Assembly: GCA_025331125.1 (NCBI GenBank)
Contig: JAOALB010000138.1
Span: 62,001-126,000 of the forward strand
DNA: 64,000 nucleotides
Origin: Mycogone perniciosa
Lineage: Eukaryota; Ascomycota; Sordariomycetes; Hypocreales; Hypocreaceae
Direction: 5' to 3'
The notes beneath the pieces are model-generated. The model worked only from the letters and a program-made list of their open reading frames with translations. It was not told the origin of the DNA and searched no databases. Positions 1-13,078 of the stretch are shown piece after piece (position 1 is the stretch's first letter; each line of letters starts with the position of its first letter). A program made the translations under genes and the position numbers.

Positions 1-239
1 TTTCACGATCTCAACACTCGCCGAACGACTTTACGAAACGCGACCTCCCGCTTTCAACCACCGATACAAAACCACCAATATCATCTTCACTTCTACTGAG
101 AGGCCGAGCTTCTCTTACTCATCGAGTCTTTGGCGTCGCGCCCGTCGTGTCCTAAATTGCGCGATTCGCGACCCGAATTGACTGACACTAACCATTCAAA
201 ATTTGGACACAGAGGTTGCGCGGATAATTACTGTTCGCG

Positions 240-2414
240 ATGGCTTCCTCGGATCCTTACCAATTCTTCACATACGAGGCCCGTTTGAACTCATTTCAGA
301 AAAGCGCAGCCAAGAAGCGAGGAGCAGCGGCAGGTGGTCGAGCACCAAAGGCGCTTAACTGGCCTCACAAGCAGATTTCACCAGCCAGCGTATGCGTCTA
401 ACCCATATCATTTTGTTGCCATAATGAAATCGTGCTGACGCGCATTGGACAGCTTGCCAGAGCCGGCTTCTTCTTCTCCCCTAGCCCCGCCAGCCCCGAC
501 AACACCGTGTGTTTCCTTTGCGAAAAAGGCCTCGATGGGTGGGAGGCAGGCGATGACCCTCTCTTCGAACACATCAAACACGCCCCCCACTGCGGCTGGG
601 CCGTTGTTGCTGCCATTGAGGCCGAGATCGACGACTACAACAAGGTGGATCCAAACAGCCCAGAAATGATCGAGGCGCGCAAGGCAACTTTCGGGGGCAA
701 GTGGCCACACGATGCAAAGAAGTCGTGGAAATGCAAGACCAAGCAGGTAAGTTGTGGCCCGAGTGGAGTACATACTTAGGCGGTATGCGCTGACCCCTGT
801 AGCTTGTCGAGGCGGGCTGGAAATACACACCTACCACAGATTCGGACGATATGGCCACCTGCACATATTGTCAACTGGCACTCGATGGATGGGAGCCCAA
901 TGACAAGCCCTAGTAAGTCTCGATATGCTTACTTCCCGACACCCTCCCCACAGCTCTAACTCTTTTCAAGCGACGAACACTACAATCGATCTCCAGACTG
1001 CCCCTTTTTCGCATTGGTCGGCCAATTCAAGAGTATGGCGAAAAATTCTAGTCGCGGAAAAGGAGCGCGAACCTCCAAAGCCTCTCGACTGTCCACCCAG
1101 TCAATTGGCTCGACTGTATCAGAGACTACGGTGGCACCACCACCGAAGCCCAAACGGGGCAAGAAGAGACAGAGCGAGGCCATGGAAGACTCAACTATGA
1201 ACACATCCGAAATTCCCGTACCTAAGAAACGAGCCAAAACAGCTCCCTCCAACACGACACTTGATAACTCCACCGTTCTCCACGAAGATGACACTGAAAC
1301 AACCGATTTGACATCTAAGTCTACTGGTCGTAAGAAGGGTCAGGGATCAAATACGAAATCAAGTCGAAAGGCCGCCGAAGCACTGGATTCGAATGCGTCT
1401 ATGGCATCTTTACGAGCACCGCCTGGTAGCTTCCCCGATGACGATGAAATTGAACGCCAGTTGGAAGCAGAACTTGAGCGACAGTCTAATGACGGCTATC
1501 CAATGTTTGATCCATCACCGCACGAACCAGATGAATCCGCTATTGAAGATGAATTCAAGGCCCTCCAAGCTGAGATGGAGGTCGATCAACCTGAGCCAGC
1601 CCAGCCACCCTCACAGCCGCCCGCAAAACGAGGTCGTGGGCGACCCTCGAAAGCATCATTGGCTTCACAAGACTTGAATAATGATGATGAGAATAGCAAA
1701 GCTGCCCAAGCACCTGCGAAGAGGGGCCGAGGCCGGCCGTCTAAGGCGTCATTAGCTTCACAGGATTTGAGCACTCTGAGCAATGCTACTGACGCCAAAG
1801 ATGGCCAGCCTCCAGCAAAACGCCCCCGTGGAAGACCATCAAAGAAGTCAATGGAACCAGTAGAGATTGAAGTTCGTCAGCCTTCTAAGGCGGCTCAAGA
1901 AGATCCAAAATCGCCCGCACCTACGTCCCGATCCTTGGTTCTGCCGTCCACTCCAGCTAAAATAATCTCTCCGGCCCCTTCAGCCATGCAGCCAGTGTTA
2001 TCACCATCACAATCTCCACAGGCATCGGATGCGGAGAACCAACCTCCGGTTGCTGGAACCATGAAGCGAGTCGTGCTGGCGCCTGTGACAGCGACTCCTA
2101 TGCGTGGGTCTCCATCGAAGCGCAATGTCATTGCTAGGCTCCGAAGCGCCAACCCCTGGTCAGCTACCAACCTTGAGGCAATATTTGGTACTCCCCGTGC
2201 CAGTCCGAGCAAAGAAAATGAAATAGATCGCTTCTTGAGGCGAGGCAAAGATCTCACGAGTCCCGAAAAGGGGATGACTGTAGAAGAGTGGATTCACTTC
2301 AATGCCACTGAGGCAGAAAAGAAGTTGAAGCATGAGTGTGAGACGCTGGTTAATTATTTTGAGATTGAGGGCACACGAGCAATAAACGTCTTGGAGGGGT
2401 TGGAAGTTGAATGA
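240..2414 (+). CDS. bir1: Bir1/survivin-like chromosomal passenger protein with two BIR domains
   Basis: Four exons: 240-389, 453-746, 803-912 and 971-2414, giving 665 aa. Two zinc-binding BIR modules are visible. The first has C70, C73, H90 and C97; the second has C168, C171, H188 and C195. Both keep the CX2C-X16-H-X6-C spacing, and both are cut by introns. The rest of the protein is long, basic and low in complexity. It holds three AT-hook-like cores (RGRGRPSK or RPRGRPSK) near residues 403, 434 and 468, which suggest direct DNA contact. The last ~45 residues are charged and probably helical. Fungal Bir1/Cut17 proteins are the survivin subunit of the Aurora B-INCENP complex, which acts at centromeres and the spindle midzone; that role is inferred from family membership. 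The start is the first ATG, and it opens directly into the first BIR. The family call is firm; the function of the AT-hooks is inference. Confidence 0.93.
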
Positions 2415-3227
2415 TGATGTGGGATGAATGAATCGTCTAGACGGCATCTAGAGTGTTCGGTGTCTTGGTTCCGTGTTGGCTTTTGGTCTGGGTTGGCGTT
2501 TTGGCATTGGCAAAGTTCTTGATAGCGTTTTAGGTGCATTTGTGGGATTGGACTGGGTACAGGGCACATGATGAACAATGTTTTCATTCCCCCCATATCG
2601 ACACTTTGCATTGCGCTGTTATTTCATGGGAAAGGTTGTATGTCGCGAAGGGGACTACCATATCTGCTGCTTGATGATCGAGTTAGTACCAGGGGAGCCA
2701 ACACTTCTATGTCGGGAATGACCCCGTTTGAGGGCCCCCGTATTTGTTTAAGCCATGATTTCTCATCAAGCATTGCGCGTTAATCCCAATCACCAGTGTG
2801 ACAGCAGGTGATAAGCCACTCTGACACATATATGTCCTGTATTGACCTAACAACTGCCTGTTCCCAAAGGAGCGACACGGGTATCTTGCATTATTCCCAT
2901 CCTAGTCCCATAGTCCTACACATTCCAATTGCCACCCAATCCAATCCAGTCCAGTCCAATCCAACATTGCCATTCCCAAGGTAAGGAGCGTAGTGGGTTC
3001 CCAGGACTTAGTGTGGTTCAAGTCTTGGTTTATCCATTAAAATATATCTATTATAAAATCCGCCATAGAAGTGTTATCATAACAAAGTGTTAGTGAAGGA
3101 GAGTCGTGAAAGGTTGATAAAAGTTATCAAGTGGGAGGTCGTGTCTTGAAGATGCGGCTGATGATCTCGCGAATGGTAGATAGGCTCTGCGCAAATGGGC
3201 GAGATCATGATTCCTAGAACCTCGCAA
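2415..3227. other. Intergenic region between convergent genes
   Basis: This holds the 3' flanks of bir1 and of the GPI-protein gene. A degenerate CCAATC/CCAGTC tandem tract lies around 2930-2965. No coding potential or RNA gene was recognised. Confidence 0.6.
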
Positions 3228-6027
3228 TTAGATGAAGATGAAGCTCAGGATAGCTAGTATAATGACACTCCGACCAGTACTGGGTCGAGCGGCGCTGTTC
3301 ACTAGGACAGGTGTCGACGATGTTGGGATGCCACCTGTTCCTGTCGCGGCGCCGCTGTTAGTGCTGCTGCCCCCCTCTCCAGTCTGGGTAGTTCCGGATT
3401 GTCCAGAGCTATTAGGAGGGCCGGATGTAATCGCTGAAGTCGGTGTAACCCCTTTAGTTGTAGATCCAGATCCAGATTCAGATTCAGATGGAGATCTAGA
3501 TGTCGAAACAGCAGTGGTGAGCTCTGGTTCGGATATGGAAGCAGACGAGGTTCCTTCCACTGCTGAAGAAGATTCTGAGGCTGTTACAACAGCAGAAGTG
3601 CTCAAGGTGGTCTGCTCGGCCGTGGTATTGGTAGACTCTGACTCGCTTTCAGTTGACGATGCGCCGGTGGTTGTTGATTGGGGTTCCGTTACAGTAGGCA
3701 TAGATGGTTCCGTTCTGCTGGAAGAGGAAGTTTTAGTTGCAGGGATGCTGCTCGTCTCTGTGCTAGATTCAGGGACGTCTGTCGAAGTTGACTGCGCAGT
3801 TGTGCTTGTTTGCTCCGCATCGCCTGAAGTCGTTGGTTCAATTGGACTGAAACTCGTGGGCCTCGCCGAAATTTGGGTGCTTGTCACAATAGGTGGCTCC
3901 GACGTCACAATGGGGTCGGGCCTAGATGTCGACGACGAGGTAGGGGTTGTATTTCGGCCATCACAGAAGCCAATGAACTGCGCAAACTTAGGTTCCACAT
4001 ACTTCTTGACAGTCTCTCTTGTTGAATTCGTATGACTGATGACGCAATCGATGCATCGGTCATGGCTATCCAAGAAAGCAGATCCAGGCTTACAAAGTTC
4101 GTCAGATTTCCCGTTAGCTTGGGCAATCAAGTAGGCCGAGTTGCAGATGGGGTAGCAGATGGACGGAGCTGTGGTGGCTCTCTTGCCAAACTTGTGCGTC
4201 TTGCGACGGACGTGTTGGTTGTAGGACCCTTGATACTCTTTTTGGTTACTAACGGTCTTAGTGGTGGACTTGGGCCAATTTGTCAAGGTTGTTTGTGAAG
4301 CCCAGTTTCCAGCTGTAATAGTCTTGGTATGTCCGTACTCAATTGTCTCATAGACCTCGTACTCGAAAATGCCATAGGACAAACCGAAAGCTTCTGGATT
4401 CAAGTTGAAGTAGCCATATGAGGGTGGGAAGTAGCCCGTTTCACCCGCTTTCCATGTCACGTTGGTGAATGGCGGAGCTCGAATACACTCCTCAGGCTTG
4501 CATAAGAACTCATCTTCGGGAGAGTCTGGCCAGAAGTTGCATCCACTCGGCCTTTGGGGATTGCACACATATCCAGGCTTGCATCCAAACGTGAGATCTG
4601 ATTTCGGCGACAGTGGCGCATGGGACCCGGTCGGTTTTGGACAGAGAGTAACACTGAAGGCCGGAGTCACGGTCACCGTTCCAGCGGGCACTGAGACGGT
4701 CGTTGGGCCCAAGGTAATCGTCGCCGTGGATGTTTGTGTACTACCAGGAAGAGTGATAGTAAATGTCTTGCCATCATGGGTAATTGTGAGAGTCGTCCCA
4801 GGAAGCTGCGTCGTGATTGTTGACAATATAGTGGTACCTGGGAGAGTTTTAGTTTCTCCGGGAATCGTAATTGTCGTAATACCCCCCGAAGCTGTAACCG
4901 TTTCTCCTGGAAGCGTTTTTGTCTCGCCGGGAATTGTGATGGTCGTGATGGTCCCTGGAGCCGTAATGGTTTCTCCCGGAAGTGTTTTTGTCTCGCCAGG
5001 AATTGTAATGGTTGTGATGGTCCCCGGAGCTGTGATGGTTTCTCCTGGAAGTGTTAAAGTATTCCCGGGAGCAGTTACCGTCTTGCCTGGCACCGTGACC
5101 GTCAAGCCGGGGCCGGTGACTGTAGCGGTATTCGTGATGTAGGAGGTAACGGGGTAGCTAGTGCTGACAGTCACTGTTCCCTCATACTTCGTAGTGGTGC
5201 TTGTTGTTATCACCGTATTGTTGACAGTTAGAGTAACCGGGTAGCTAGTCGTGAAGGTCGTGGTCTCTACTCGTGTTGTGGGCAGCCATATTGTGGTGGA
5301 ATGCACTTCTGTGAGTGTCTTCGTGTTTTCGATTGTCGTGGGAACCACTGTGACGATTGGTATTAACTCTGTCTTTGTTGTGACTGATGGTTGGACAATT
5401 GTCACGGGTTCGGTAGCTGTCGTCGTCGTCCATTTTGTGGTGGTGACCGTCTCGCACTCAGGATCCGGCTCGGTGCCATATGGTGGTGGTGGTGGGCCGT
5501 AAACATCGGTTGGCTTGGGTTTGCAGCTGCATCGAATTAGTTACTGCATATCGAGGAGAATGCGGTACTTACTTTCTCACTGTTGTCACTGTGACCGGAT
5601 AGGACTATTCTTGATCAGCACGTGAGTTTTACATAATACCATGTCTTCCTTACAGTCGTATAAGTTGACGTTGTAGTGGTGGTTATGTATTCAGTCGTAG
5701 ACTTGGTGGCCGTTTGATGCTCAGTGGCTGTGGTAAAGATCTGAATCAAATGCATGTAAGCACATGGCCGCTGAAATACTAGAATTTGAACGAACCGTCG
5801 TTTCGATGTAAACTGTCCGACTTCACCAAGGTCAATTCTTGTGTTCGTTACTCTCTGGATCATGACACTCACAAGCAGGTTTCCGTTACAGTGACAGATG
5901 ATGGACGGCAGGGCGTGTTGTAGTATCCTTGGCTAGAGACACCAAGCGAGTGAGATGTCTGGTTTCCCGTCCAGGCTGCAGCAGCGTAGGCAAACGCGCC
6001 AAACGCTAAGAGAGTGGACGGATGCAT
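3228..6027 (-). CDS. Large Thr/Ser-rich GPI-anchored cell-wall protein with internal 23-aa repeats
   Basis: Five exons on the minus strand: 5873-6027, 5796-5820, 5654-5740, 5573-5604 and 3228-5526, giving 865 aa. The start gives a clear signal peptide: MHPS followed by an Ala-rich hydrophobic core ending near residue 20. A Thr/Val-rich stalk follows, then three near-perfect 23-residue repeats of the PGETITAPGTITT type. Next comes a cysteine-containing central region with Cys-Lys-Pro and Cys-Asn-Pro pieces. A long Ser/Thr/Glu-rich stretch ends in a hydrophobic tail (VIILAILSFIFI) after small residues, which is the layout of a GPI-addition signal. The expected location is the cell wall or outer surface. 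Secreted repeat proteins of this shape often act as adhesins, but I recognise no defined adhesin domain, so the role is inferred. The 25-nt and 32-nt exons are set by splice signals and reading frame only. Confidence 0.82.
4842..5048 (-). repeat. Three tandem 69-bp coding repeats in the GPI protein
   Basis: Three adjacent 69-bp units (207 bp) encode 23-aa copies beginning PGET and ending PGETKTL. The third copy differs most (TASGG in place of TAPGT). The array lies in the Thr-rich stalk and keeps the reading frame, so copy-number change would lengthen or shorten the stalk without breaking the protein. Shorter PGxTxT-type half units flank it on both sides. Confidence 0.9.
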
Positions 6028-8968
6028 CTTGAGCCTCCACTTCCAACACCACAAGCGGGGAGCGAATGTACCACAGAGATGTGTTCAAGGGCAAATGAAT
6101 ATTGAAAGCTCAAGGCGGCGGACTGAGAATAGCATACAGCGGAGGATGCAAGATATCAGGGGAAAAAACGAAGGAACGGTGCCAACTCCCACGCACCCAA
6201 TGCGGCGATCACCAATACGATAGGCCTTGTCCACAGGTCTTTATGAGGATAAATATGGTGCGAGGCCCGAGCTGGTGTAATTTCCGAGGTGAACAAGCTG
6301 CTGGGCATGCAAGAATACTGGCCAATCCGGTGCTAACTGACATGCCAAAGTCTCAACTAGAGCCGGAGTGACCAACTACCGGAGGCAAGATTACAAATGC
6401 GGCGTAATTAAAGCATAGCACAACAAGAGAAAACAACAAGTAGGGTCTGGCCGCGGGGGAGTCACGAAAATAGAGAGGGCCTCGTTCGTATGAGGACCAC
6501 GGATGAGACGATGACGGGGTGGCACATGCAGATAAGAAAGCTGCATATATACGAGGGTGAGAACGTGGGCAATTCACGGGAGAGAGTGTGAGAACTTGGA
6601 GGGCTGAAAACGCCGTGGCATCGTGGGACGCAAGGCGAGTCTTGGTTTTGACTGCAAGCTGGAAAGCCAAGCCCTGCTTGACACCCTGACATCTGCCACA
6701 TTATGTCCTGGGGAGGATCGGCAAGTAATAACGGCGTCAAATCCAAGAGCTGGGGTCTGGGGATAGCAAAACCCATCGTGGCTGTGAAGGGGAAGATCGT
6801 GGACCTACGGAGTACTAGTATTTGGAATATCTCGAGTCAAAATATCAGTGTAGAGATTGTCGTTGTTGGTTCCGCACTGACTTGAGAAGCTAGGGCCATC
6901 AGCGATTAGACGAATGTGTGAGGCAAAGGGACACTGCTTCGTAAATGGAGCAATAGGAAAAAGAAGGCATCCATCTGTAATCTGTCGGCATCCAACCATC
7001 AGTCAGTCCACTTGGCTTAGCGGCAGCTGTGGCCCAATACTCAATGATCCGCTTTTCATCGATCGAGAGCGGGCTGTTCCTTAAGTCCGTCTTGGCGAGA
7101 GTAATAGAATGTCCATTGTCCAACATCAGGCATCTGTCGTGTTACACAGCATTTTGGGCGTCTGCGAAGGGCGAAAAAAGCGGACATCGCCGAGAGAAAT
7201 AAATGAATATTTCCGGCCGAATGCAACAGCACGTAGTAGTTAGTGACTTGCTGACGTGGACAGCGTCTATTTGGATACAGCCACAAAGAAACGAGGAGGA
7301 GACAAGAATAATGATGAGATGATGGAGGAGTGTCGTTGCTCCTCTCACCTTTGTGAGGTCTTGGAAGAGGTCGAGCTGAGGCTGGCAAGTTCAAACAAGG
7401 TTTAGCGTAGGCGGTTGACCAAAAACGGCAACATCTCCCATTGGCAGCCTCGCCAATTATAGTAGTGACCCCTATTGTTGATCCCTTTCAGACTCAACAC
7501 CAACCAACAACAGTCCTGGACGCACGCACAGGACGACCACTATCGCACAATTTTTCTTTTCTTCTCGTTATTCTGCTATTCCATCTTTGTTTGGTGGTTA
7601 ACTAGCCCTCTGAGCTGGGGACAATATGTGGTCAGAGCTCTGATTGATGTCCTGCTTCCCTTCTCCCTCCATGCGTTGGGTGTCCATCAATGTTACACGA
7701 CATTTCCCACATCCATCCGAAGAGGTTGTCGGCACGGATCTTTTGTCATGTACAAAGTGCTCATACGAACAAGTCTCGGCACTCTCCCAATGCCCCGATG
7801 AGCTCCCGCCTGTGATGACCGGGGCCTGTGCAACGGCTTCTCCTCGATCCATCTCGAGCTGAGCCTCATGACCGCCCTTCTTCGTCTTGGTAATTAGAAA
7901 GGGCAGCCCTCTCCATCATCAAGAGACTGTCTGACCTTATGTGAATCAAGCCATGCCGCAAACGACAAGTTTGACTGGTAAGACAAATCTCAGTTCTGGC
8001 TCGAGCAACAATAACTTCGCCACCTTTGATCTATTGATGAGCGAACGCTATGGCCGCTACAGAGCCTTTGTTCTTGCTCTAGTCTGATGTTTGCTCCAAA
8101 AACCTGCCAGCCCTGTTTGGCTAGCAATGGAATCACTATGCCAAGAACGCCTTCCTGTCCCCCAGCCATCAACGTGCCACACAACAATACGGAGTAGCAT
8201 TGTGTAGCAGAGCAGATGGACGGGTATCTGCCTAGCAACTATGCACAACACGTTCATCCGTGTTCGTATCATGCCCATACGAAGACGCATGAGGCTGAAA
8301 ATGCCGGTGCCAAAACAAGTGTAGTGATCCTGTTCCCCAAGACAATCCTGTCACACAAATGGTTCACATCAACTTCTCCATCTGGCCCACAACTTCTCCG
8401 CCCTCGCAAAGTGCCCTTGGAGTCGTTCAAAATCCCCAAGAGAGCGAGGTGTATCCTCACAGTGCCGTTTCCGGTGCTTGATCCGCGATCCCGAAAAACC
8501 GTGGCTTCCCGAGTCCCCCTTGACAAACTGCTCGCAGCCGTCGTCCTGGCTTTACTGCATTGCCAGCTACGGTCAATTGAAATCACTATCAGTTTTGCAA
8601 ATTATTGTAAGGATTCACACAACCTTGTTGAACGGCTGAATCTGTCCCCTTTCCAAACGGAATCCAGCCATCAGCCCTAACAGGCTTTTGCAGAGGTCTA
8701 GGTGCAAATGCCTTGATATCTTCCTTTTTCTTCGCATTCAAGCTATTAATATTGTTTGCTTCCCACCGGGCAAGACTGTTGAACCAACTCCTCTCTATAG
8801 TTATGTCTGTTATCATCTCTCATGTTGTTGGCACTAGCATCACATCCCCGGGCCTAAGAAGTCCATCCACATGCAACACCAAACGATGCCGATCCATGAT
8901 ATACTCGGCATCAATCACCGAATAGTCTGTCACTGAAGACCGAATTTACATCAAGGTTTCCTGGGACA
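6028..8968. other. Gene-free region between divergent genes
   Basis: About 2.9 kb between the start of the GPI-protein gene (-) and the Kelch gene (+), so it must contain both promoters. TACGGAGTA occurs at 6806-6814 and 8188-8196. ORFs such as the 154-codon one at 8216-8680 have no recognisable domain, signal sequence or splice context, and I do not call them genes. Confidence 0.5.
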
Positions 8969-11619
8969 ATGAAATGCCATCGATCTTCGTCATTATGTGT
9001 CCTAGCCTTGTTGGCTATTCGGACATTGGCGCAATTCGGCACTTGGGATGAGCGTCAGGTCAATGCAAGCATCTGTAGTTGGGAACAACCCAGAGGTAAC
9101 AGTTTCCAAAACGCGACTTACAGCAGCATGTGCTCACGGTCCTCTTAGCTGCCTTGATCCGCGACACGATCTATCTGGATGGAGGCGATATTTGGTGGTC
9201 GCCAGGTTTCGATGATGGGACATATGGAACACCTATAAATCAAGGTATGCTACGCTTATACGATGACTTCAACTCAAGTACTTATTCTGGTCAGGCAACT
9301 ATGAAGGATTGGTCTTGACTTACAATCTGAGCAATCCATTCTCGACAGCTACCAATGTCACTGGCCTCTTGCTCCAAGCGCCAGAATCCAAGGCTCGAGG
9401 AGGCATTGGAAATACTAATGGCGCATCGCCCAATTTTCACGACGGCGCTATGCTGGCGAACGACGCGGAGTTCTTTCTTTACGGTGGAGCCGCGTTTAGG
9501 AACGATGAGCAGAGTGCTCCCCTCAGCAAGGGCTGGATCCTTGGATACCAGGCATATCAATATGGACCAGACAAGCCGCTGTGGAAACGCGGGTTTCGCG
9601 ATTTGGAGCTTCCCGATGGTGTGCATCGATACATCGCCTACGGCGGTGCAGTAAATGCACCTTCAGAGAATAAGGCATGGTATTTCTCTGGATTAACCTC
9701 AGCGGCCCAGGGGCCAATCTATTCCAACTGGAATGCGACGACGAGGCCTGCGAATGTCTCCAATACCCTTATCTCGGTTGATATGAGCAAGCAACTCTAC
9801 GAGAAATGGAGCAACAGCACATTGCCCAGCAACGTTAAGGGTCGTGCCAATGCCGAGGTGGTCTGGGTCCCTATAGGAGAACAAGGCATATTGGTCGTTC
9901 TTGGTGGTGTGGTCTATCCAGAATGGATTACCGCAGTGCACAAATCTGAAAACGCGACTGCCAGTGTAAGCGGTTTGGTGAATACGTATATTGTTGAGGA
10001 TGTGAGGCTTACGATAACCTAGGAGCGCGAGAGTCCAGAGTTCATGCGTACCATCGACATTTACGACATCGCCAAAGACAAGTGGTATAAACAGCCAACC
10101 AAGGACGGCGGTCCTGGTGCTCGCACCCGAGGCTGTGCTGTTGTTGCGCCCGCCTCCGACTACTCTAGTTTCAACATTTACTACTACGGTGGCTATGATG
10201 GACTCCATCCTCTCGATCCTTTCTATGATGACATTTGGGTCCTCTCAATCCCGTCCTTCACATGGACCCAGGTCAGCAAAGGCACACCCCTCCATGCACG
10301 AGCAGGCCACAAGTGCTTCATGCCGTACCCAGACCAGATGATGGCCTTTGGGGGCTACACAGCACGTCCTGGCACCGGCATGCCGTGCCTAGACCAAGGA
10401 CCCGTCGTGATCTTGAACTTGACCAGTGGAGAGTGGATGGACTCTTATGACCCTACCAAGCATAGCAACTATGGTGTTCATGAGAAAGTCCAGGTTGTTA
10501 TTGGAGGCAATGCTTCCGGCGGTGCGACAGCTACGAAACCGGTTCCTTCTGGGTGGGCGACGAGCGCCCTGGGAGATGTCTTTGCAACGGCATACGACCA
10601 GAAAAAGATCACGACGTATTGGCCATACAACCCTGTCTTATCGACCGAACGACCTGCACTTCCACCAGGCAATCGCGGCGGGTCCGGGCTGCCCTCGTGG
10701 GTTGGCCCCGTTCTGGGTGCTGTCCTAGGTCTTGTCTTCGTAACTGTCATCCTTGTTATGTTTTGCCTTTGGCGGCGAAGAGGAATCTTCAGGAGCAGCT
10801 CCAGTGATTCGAGCACGTTGTATGGGCACCGACGAATTGTCGCTTGGCTTAAAGGTCAACCACCAACAACCAAGACAACAACGGTGACCTCGGAAGAGTC
10901 ACCATCAAGTCCTGAGATGGAAGGCGCTGCAACTCTTGCCCTTACTCATTCAATTTCCGCATCAGTTGTTCCTCTTCCCCCTTCTCCACAAGAAATGCCG
11001 GATACGCAGGTTTCAGAACTGGATCGTACGTAACTCCTCCTCCTCCTCCTTTTTTGGCTCTTGAGAAAATCCATCGCGCTAATTGTGTTCAGCTGATAAC
11101 ACTCGAGTCGAACTCCATGATACTGGCTTAACTCCACTGGAATTGTACCAGAGATATTCGTACTGGTTCCAGGTGAGAAACGGTACTCTACCGAGCCCCT
11201 CTGACAGCTCCGTCTCGATGAGCGGATACCCACACAGCCCAGTCTCTTCAATCGCCAGAGACCAAATCGGCGGTACCCCACGAATAGACTCACCTCCACT
11301 TGGATACGCATACCCCGTCGTCGGTCGCTCTCATCCTCCGCCAGTGCCGGGACTGAACGAGGATGATTCGAGACCCCTGGAATGTATTCCAGAGGCGAGT
11401 AATCCCACTAGCCCGGTGAAAACGCTGGATAAGAAAGGTTCCGAACAGCCAAAAAATACTGAAGGTGATGACAAAGATGATGTTGTTTCGCCTCCTACGA
11501 CGGGAGAGATTCAGGGGGAGGACTACTTGTCAGTGACGAAACTTCCCAGTCCATCTACACCGACAAGGAAGGGCATGTTCCAAGAGGATGAAGATGACAC
11601 TCTAGGCAAGCTGGGTTGA
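8969..11619 (+). CDS. Secreted-type I membrane protein with Kelch-like repeats
   Basis: Five exons: 8969-9095, 9149-9244, 9295-9965, 10023-11025 and 11093-11619, giving 807 aa. The N-terminus is a signal peptide (MKCHRSSSL plus a hydrophobic run to about residue 22). The ectodomain contains Kelch-style beta-propeller sequence: LDGGDIWW near the start, then blades such as IYYYGGYDG and FGGYTAR. One transmembrane helix, near residues 522-545, is rich in Gly, Val and Leu and is followed by WRRR, which sets a cytoplasmic tail of about 260 residues. The tail is rich in Pro and Ser, with many SP and TP sites. Similar Kelch-plus-TM proteins are widespread in Pezizomycotina and most have no known function. 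A role in cell-surface sensing or polarity is a guess. Intron 3 uses GTAAGC at 9966; it removes an in-frame TAG. Confidence 0.85.
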
Positions 11620-11810
11620 ATTATGATGATGTGGCGTTGGGATTCTATGATGGTGTTTTTTTTTATGATACTGCAGTTTGTTATGCTTCATACTCTCGAG
11701 ACTGAAATCATTTCATATGATGTAATGCAGTTCTATTCCCTCCACTTTCTTGTTGCCTCATGTCTATATCCGTCTATCGTAGTTAAGAAACTTTTTATCC
11801 CATGTCTCGT

Positions 11811-13078
11811 TTACACCTCAACAAGCTCTTCATCCTCATCTCCCTCAATCTCCTTCACACGCTCAGTATCCTCCTCCGCCTCATCCCGCATGAGAACCTG
11901 TACCAATCTATCGCACGCATCCTTGACATCCTCATCGTTGACCCGCATATGCGTCTCCCGAATAATAGGGTAGACGTTAACCTCTCTCATCAACTCGCGC
12001 CCCTCTCTCGTAGTCGTCAAGAGTGTCAATGTCTCAACGTGGGTTTGGATAATAGAAGCGTCTGGATCACGCTTTTTGTCCGATGGGAGGAGTTGCAAAT
12101 CCGGCAGCATAGCCATAGTCTCATCAACGTCGTACTCTTCATTGCCGGTGATGGGGAGGAGGATGTAAGGAAGGATGTTAATTGCCGTGTCGGAGAGGAA
12201 CGAGGGGTGGGAGGAGATTTCAAAGGCAGCGTTCTTGATGGTGCTTGCTACGCCTTTTCTCCGAATGTCGGATTTGTGCTCTGTGAAGACTTTCAACTTG
12301 GTCAGGGGGATGACGCCGTCGTAAGACTGTTCGGTGAGGAAGTATTGCCGAATCTCAGTGTGTTTGGCCAGATCGGCGAAGACGTAGGCTAGGTAATCGA
12401 AGTCGGCTTTCTTGTTGTATGCGCCGTCCTGGCCCTTGACGAAGAGGTCCATGAGCTGGTTTAGGACTTTGTCGTCTGAGCCGAGTTCTGAGGGAGCTTG
12501 TTGTTTTTGCTCGATCATGGCTTTGGAACCGTCCCATTTAGCGAGGTTGGCTAGCAGCATGGCTAGCAAGTTGGCATTTGGTTCCTCGGGGTGCTGTCGA
12601 CAGGTTACCATGGCCCTCTCGTTGTGATCGAGGAGGTGAAACTTACAACAATGTGTGAGAAAACCATCTCTATGAACTTTTCATCTGTTGCTAGAAACTC
12701 CAGGATTTCCAGCTCTCCAGACAAATTGATGAGGATGGTGAGCGCATGTTCGGCTATTTTCTGTGGGGGTGGTTGTGAGCGATTGTTGAGACTTCACTTC
12801 ACTTCACCTCACAGCCCAAGGATTTGGCCTCACTTACAGCTTGGTCTCGCACAAGGAACTTGAGATGCTTGATTGGTTTGAGCTGCTCAGTCTTAAATAT
12901 GGCTGGCTCGGAGGTTGAATATGGGACGAGGTTCTCGATCGCAACCACGCGAATCTGAGGGTTAGGATGGGCGATGAAGCCCACGAGCTGCGCAAAAGGG
13001 TATTAGCAATCCCACATGTCCCAACTTCCACTTCGTTAAGGAAATGGTTCGCCATACTTCTTCCAATTCTGTGGGCAT
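11811..13078 (-). CDS. hgh1: Hgh1-family protein, eEF2-folding co-chaperone
   Basis: Four exons on the minus strand: 13058-13078, 12838-12987, 12647-12760 and 11811-12593, giving 355 aa. The first exon is only 21 nt (MPTELEE) and joins LVGFIAHPNPQIR, the typical start of this family. The body is an armadillo/HEAT-like helical repeat protein, with segments such as MLLANLAKWDG and LPYILLPITGNEEYDVDE. It ends in an acidic tail. In yeast, Hgh1 binds newly made elongation factor 2 and helps it fold together with TRiC/CCT; that role is assigned here by family. The length fits the family. The gene is convergent with the Kelch gene, with about 190 bp between stop codons. Exon phases all close without conflict. 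Confidence 0.9.

Noticed and set aside
3232..5142. Long plus-strand ORFs (3232-4035, 4462-5142) opposite the GPI protein gene
   Set aside because: They are antisense shadows of Thr/Ser/Pro-rich codons, giving Val/Gly-rich products with no domain or splice context.
8216..8680. 154-codon ATG ORF upstream of the Kelch gene
   Set aside because: It has no recognisable motif, signal peptide or codon pattern; it is more likely part of the Kelch promoter or leader.
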